From positions 1 to 64,000 of the forward strand of contig JAGXNO010000005.1 of NCBI GenBank assembly GCA_019894975.1: DNA of 64,000 bases, read 5' to 3'. The first letter of the stretch is position 1, and each line of letters begins with the position of its first letter. This document shows, piece by piece, positions 61,617 to 64,000 of the stretch. The DNA is from Promethearchaeota archaeon. GTDB taxonomy: Archaea; Asgardarchaeota; Lokiarchaeia; Sigyniarchaeales; SOKP01. Below the pieces are notes generated by a model, which was not told the DNA's origin, did not search any database, and saw only the letters and a program-made list of their open reading frames with translations. The translations under genes and the position numbers were made by a program.

Positions 61617-64000
61617 ATGAGTTTTTTTAATTTCTTTACTATGGGAAAGAAAAGAAGGCTAAATAGAAAATATTCAACAGTTATATTCTCTATTTTCTTT
61701 ATATTGATGTTTGGTCTTAGTTTTTTAAATTTTTATAACCCTTCAAATCACGATAATTATTCTAGTGATAGGATCAATGAGGTGGATGATAATTTATTTA
61801 ATTATGACAATAATAATCTAGAAACTGCCACGGATATATCCATGCTTCAAAATCCTTTTATTACAAATTTTGATGCATTGCGTAATTTTTTTATAAATAA
61901 GTTTGAATCAAGTTTAGATTTAGATATTCCTCTCTATTATCGGGAGGGAGATTCAAGTGGGATAATCATAGATGACACAATTTATTCAGAAGATAATTTA
62001 CAGATGTATTATTCATTGCTGCAATCGGAACTTAGCCCAACTGAAACTTTTGATACCTATTTAAAGTTGAAATCAACACCATTGTGGTATGAAGATGGGA
62101 ATGGTCAGTATAATTATGGTTTTGTAAAATCAATTGATAATTCCACAGGTCAAGTGAAGAATGATAATAGATATTTAATAGATAATGTATTGCCAATTTT
62201 TCTATTAATTGAAAATATCGGAGATGGTATAGACGACATTTTAATAGACGGTAAGCATCCAAAAGATTCAATAGAAGAAATGTTTTACCTTATAAATTCT
62301 ACTGATTTTTGGGATGAAACTAATGATGGATTTATGAATTCGAATTCAACTATTAGTAGTAAATATTCGAAAAGTAATTTTTATGCCATTCTAGCAAATC
62401 TCCTGATTCATCGCACATATGATCAGCTTGGTTTAAGCGGAGTTATAAAGGGTAGAGCTTATGACTTAGCAAATAAAACAATGTATGCGGTATCCAAAAC
62501 AAATAATATGTGGGATGCAACAGATAGGGCATTTTATCACAACGCGGATAGAAATTGGGCTACTTCAGGGCCAGGACAAAAATATTATCATTTAGATGTA
62601 AACGCCTTAGGGATTATATCTCTATTAGAGTTTTGGGTCGGATCCGGGAAAGAAAACGATTCATCATTCTTATTAAAAGCAACTCAACTTTACAATAGTT
62701 TAGATAATAACTTATGGAATAATATTGACAAACTATATCATAATGTATCTCAACCTAATTGGAATATAATTGATTTTGATTATGATCTTAATGCAAATGC
62801 TCTAATGATGAAAGCTTGTTTAAGATTCTTCCAACTTACGGGAAATATAACATACTATAATAGAGCTATTGAACTTTACGATACATTTGAAAACGATTTA
62901 TATGATATTATAAACAATGCTTATGATTTTTCCCTAACAGACAACAGTAAGAATTTCAACTCAAATTTAAAGCTCTTTGATGCCTATCTGGAAGCCTCTG
63001 AAACGTATAGTAGCACATTATTAGATGCTAATTATAATTTAACAGCAACTATTCCTAATTTTGTTTTTAATCAAGACACTATGAATTTAACATCAGTGTA
63101 TGCATTTGAAAAAACAGAAACTTATTATAATCTTACAACAGAAACTTATCTTCCATTCACTACAAGATATAATATAACTGATGCGGATATAAATTATCTT
63201 TTTAAGTATCAAAATGGAACATTCTTATATCAATTTGAACATCAGATTAATAATCCAGATGATTCACATACACTTATACATACTATAGAAGACACTTTGC
63301 CAATAGAAGATGGGTATTACATATATATCTGGGCAAATAAATCATATTTTAGTGTAGGAAACACTCTAAAACGATTTAATGTATTTGGTGGTTTAATTAA
63401 TGAGACAATTGAGGGTTTGGTCAGTTTATTATATCAAGGACCAATCGTAAATGTGTCTCTGCCCATTAATTATACTCGTAATGATAACTTAACTTTGATG
63501 ACCTCTTTAGAGGGGAAAGATATTGTCAATTTTACGGCTCAAGAAGTAAATTTCACAGCAAATCCCGAATTAGATGAATTTACATATATTGACTTTAATC
63601 TTACTGCTAGACCCGGAGCTATTCCTGGTCCTAGTGAAATTGTTTTTAAAATTTATCAAGGTAATTTATTATATTTAGAAGTAAAGAAATTTATAGAAAT
63701 TGGGTATTCGTTTGATTATGAACATTTAATATACCAAAGTCTGGTTGTATCTGGAGAAAATATCCACGTGTATCTAGATCTAATCAATTTTTTACCTAAC
63801 GCTACACAATCCTTAAACGTAAGTTTTACGGGAATAACTGAACCATCGATTGAACCATTTATCCAAGAGGAGACTCTAGATGAAAATGAGATTAGATCTG
63901 TTTCTTATTCTCTACAAACTCTTGAAAACATTGTAAACGATACAATTAAAATTGAAATGAATGTTTTACAAAATACAACTCTCTATTATACTGATATACT
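61617..64000 (+). CDS. Large secreted protein, 3' end beyond window
   Basis: The frame is open from ATG 61617 to the window edge, at least 794 residues. A basic N-terminus and hydrophobic stretch (RRLNRKYSTVIFSIFFILMF) form a signal/anchor. About residues 70-470 read as a helical repeat domain (for example HLDVNALGIISLLEFW, ANALMMKACLRFFQLTGNIT), like six-hairpin glycosidase-type proteins. Then come beta-rich, Asn/Thr-rich segments with many N-x-T/S sites, typical of S-layer-like surface proteins. No catalytic residues are assigned. Its length points to a cell-surface protein. Confidence 0.7.
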   Translation, partial: MSFFNFFTMGKKRRLNRKYSTVIFSIFFILMFGLSFLNFYNPSNHDNYSSDRINEVDDNLFNYDNNNLETATDISMLQNPFITNFDALRNFFINKFESSLDLDIPLYYREGDSSGIIIDDTIYSEDNLQMYYSLLQSELSPTETFDTYLKLKSTPLWYEDGNGQYNYGFVKSIDNSTGQVKNDNRYLIDNVLPIFLLIENIGDGIDDILIDGKHPKDSIEEMFYLINSTDFWDETNDGFMNSNSTISSKYSKSNFYAILANLLIHRTYDQLGLSGVIKGRAYDLANKTMYAVSKTNNMWDATDRAFYHNADRNWATSGPGQKYYHLDVNALGIISLLEFWVGSGKENDSSFLLKATQLYNSLDNNLWNNIDKLYHNVSQPNWNIIDFDYDLNANALMMKACLRFFQLTGNITYYNRAIELYDTFENDLYDIINNAYDFSLTDNSKNFNSNLKLFDAYLEASETYSSTLLDANYNLTATIPNFVFNQDTMNLTSVYAFEKTETYYNLTTETYLPFTTRYNITDADINYLFKYQNGTFLYQFEHQINNPDDSHTLIHTIEDTLPIEDGYYIYIWANKSYFSVGNTLKRFNVFGGLINETIEGLVSLLYQGPIVNVSLPINYTRNDNLTLMTSLEGKDIVNFTAQEVNFTANPELDEFTYIDFNLTARPGAIPGPSEIVFKIYQGNLLYLEVKKFIEIGYSFDYEHLIYQSLVVSGENIHVYLDLINFLPNATQSLNVSFTGITEPSIEPFIQEETLDENEIRSVSYSLQTLENIVNDTIKIEMNVLQNTTLYYTDI

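Noticed and set aside
62032..62271. 79-residue minus-strand frame
   Set aside because: Antisense shadow of the large secreted protein, which is open across the whole region.
1..64000. CRISPR array, tRNA or rRNA genes, integrase or transposase genes
   Set aside because: I looked for repeat-spacer patterns, tRNA-like T-arm sequences in the spacers and recombinase motifs and found none.

Overview
The window is AT-rich (about 30% GC by eye) and reads as archaeal. It has an Alba chromatin protein, archaeal-type acetyl-CoA synthase and CODH epsilon subunits, a radical SAM enzyme resembling tetraether lipid synthase, an archaeal/eukaryal-type glycyl-tRNA synthetase, and a mixture of GGTG/GGAGG-led genes and genes with no visible ribosome binding site. 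A longin/roadblock-like small protein, the many thiolase-DUF35 pairs, a bacterial-type GlpD and many zinc-ribbon/TPR proteins suggest an Asgard (Lokiarchaeia-like) archaeon. That placement is inference, because no rRNA or ribosomal protein marker is present. I found no tRNA, rRNA, CRISPR array, insertion sequence or prophage. Layout: 0-5.4 kb, a truncated membrane protein, an esterase, an MFS transporter and a Tes-like radical SAM gene coupled to a small helical protein. 5.7-15.9 kb, an amidohydrolase, a receiver-domain remnant, an enoyl-CoA hydratase/isomerase, NAD salvage genes (pncB and an NMN adenylyltransferase-like gene), an SDR, a SAP-SWIM protein, a membrane PHP-domain protein and an Mre11-like nuclease. 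16-29.4 kb, a multi-TM protein, acetyltransferases, a longin-like protein, cdhB-cdhC, two tandem amidases, a CooT-like nickel protein, Alba, and a solitary type I-style methyltransferase fused to a specificity domain. 29.6-31.1 kb, a thiolase-like protein. 31.4-36.2 kb, a complete polar amino acid ABC importer (two binding proteins, two permeases, one ATPase). 36.4-47.9 kb, threonine aldolase and an acyl-CoA island with three thiolase-fold genes, three DUF35 partners, an SDR, a beta-keto acid cleavage enzyme and an acyl-CoA dehydrogenase. 48-64 kb, CheY, GlpD, AmrS, a C_GCAxxG protein, TPR and zinc-ribbon proteins, a coiled-coil protein, GlyRS and the 5' part of a large secreted protein that runs off the window. 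Metabolically, the acyl-CoA genes would feed acetyl-CoA to the acetyl-CoA synthase arm of the Wood-Ljungdahl pathway, and the nearby CooT-like protein is a plausible nickel-handling partner. The coexistence of a Tes-like enzyme with GlpD is relevant to the lipid biology of these archaea. The strongest anomaly is cdhC. Its two halves are in the same frame and all A-cluster ligands are present, but a roughly 30-nt segment with two UGA codons and a strong hairpin interrupts it. Other notable signals are two genes whose only sensible starts are AUC or AUA placed 6 nt after GGTGG, a nine-unit Cys-Pro-Glu tract in a binding protein, near-identical promoter elements at the same distance from both binding-protein genes, and an array of TTGCTA palindromes.
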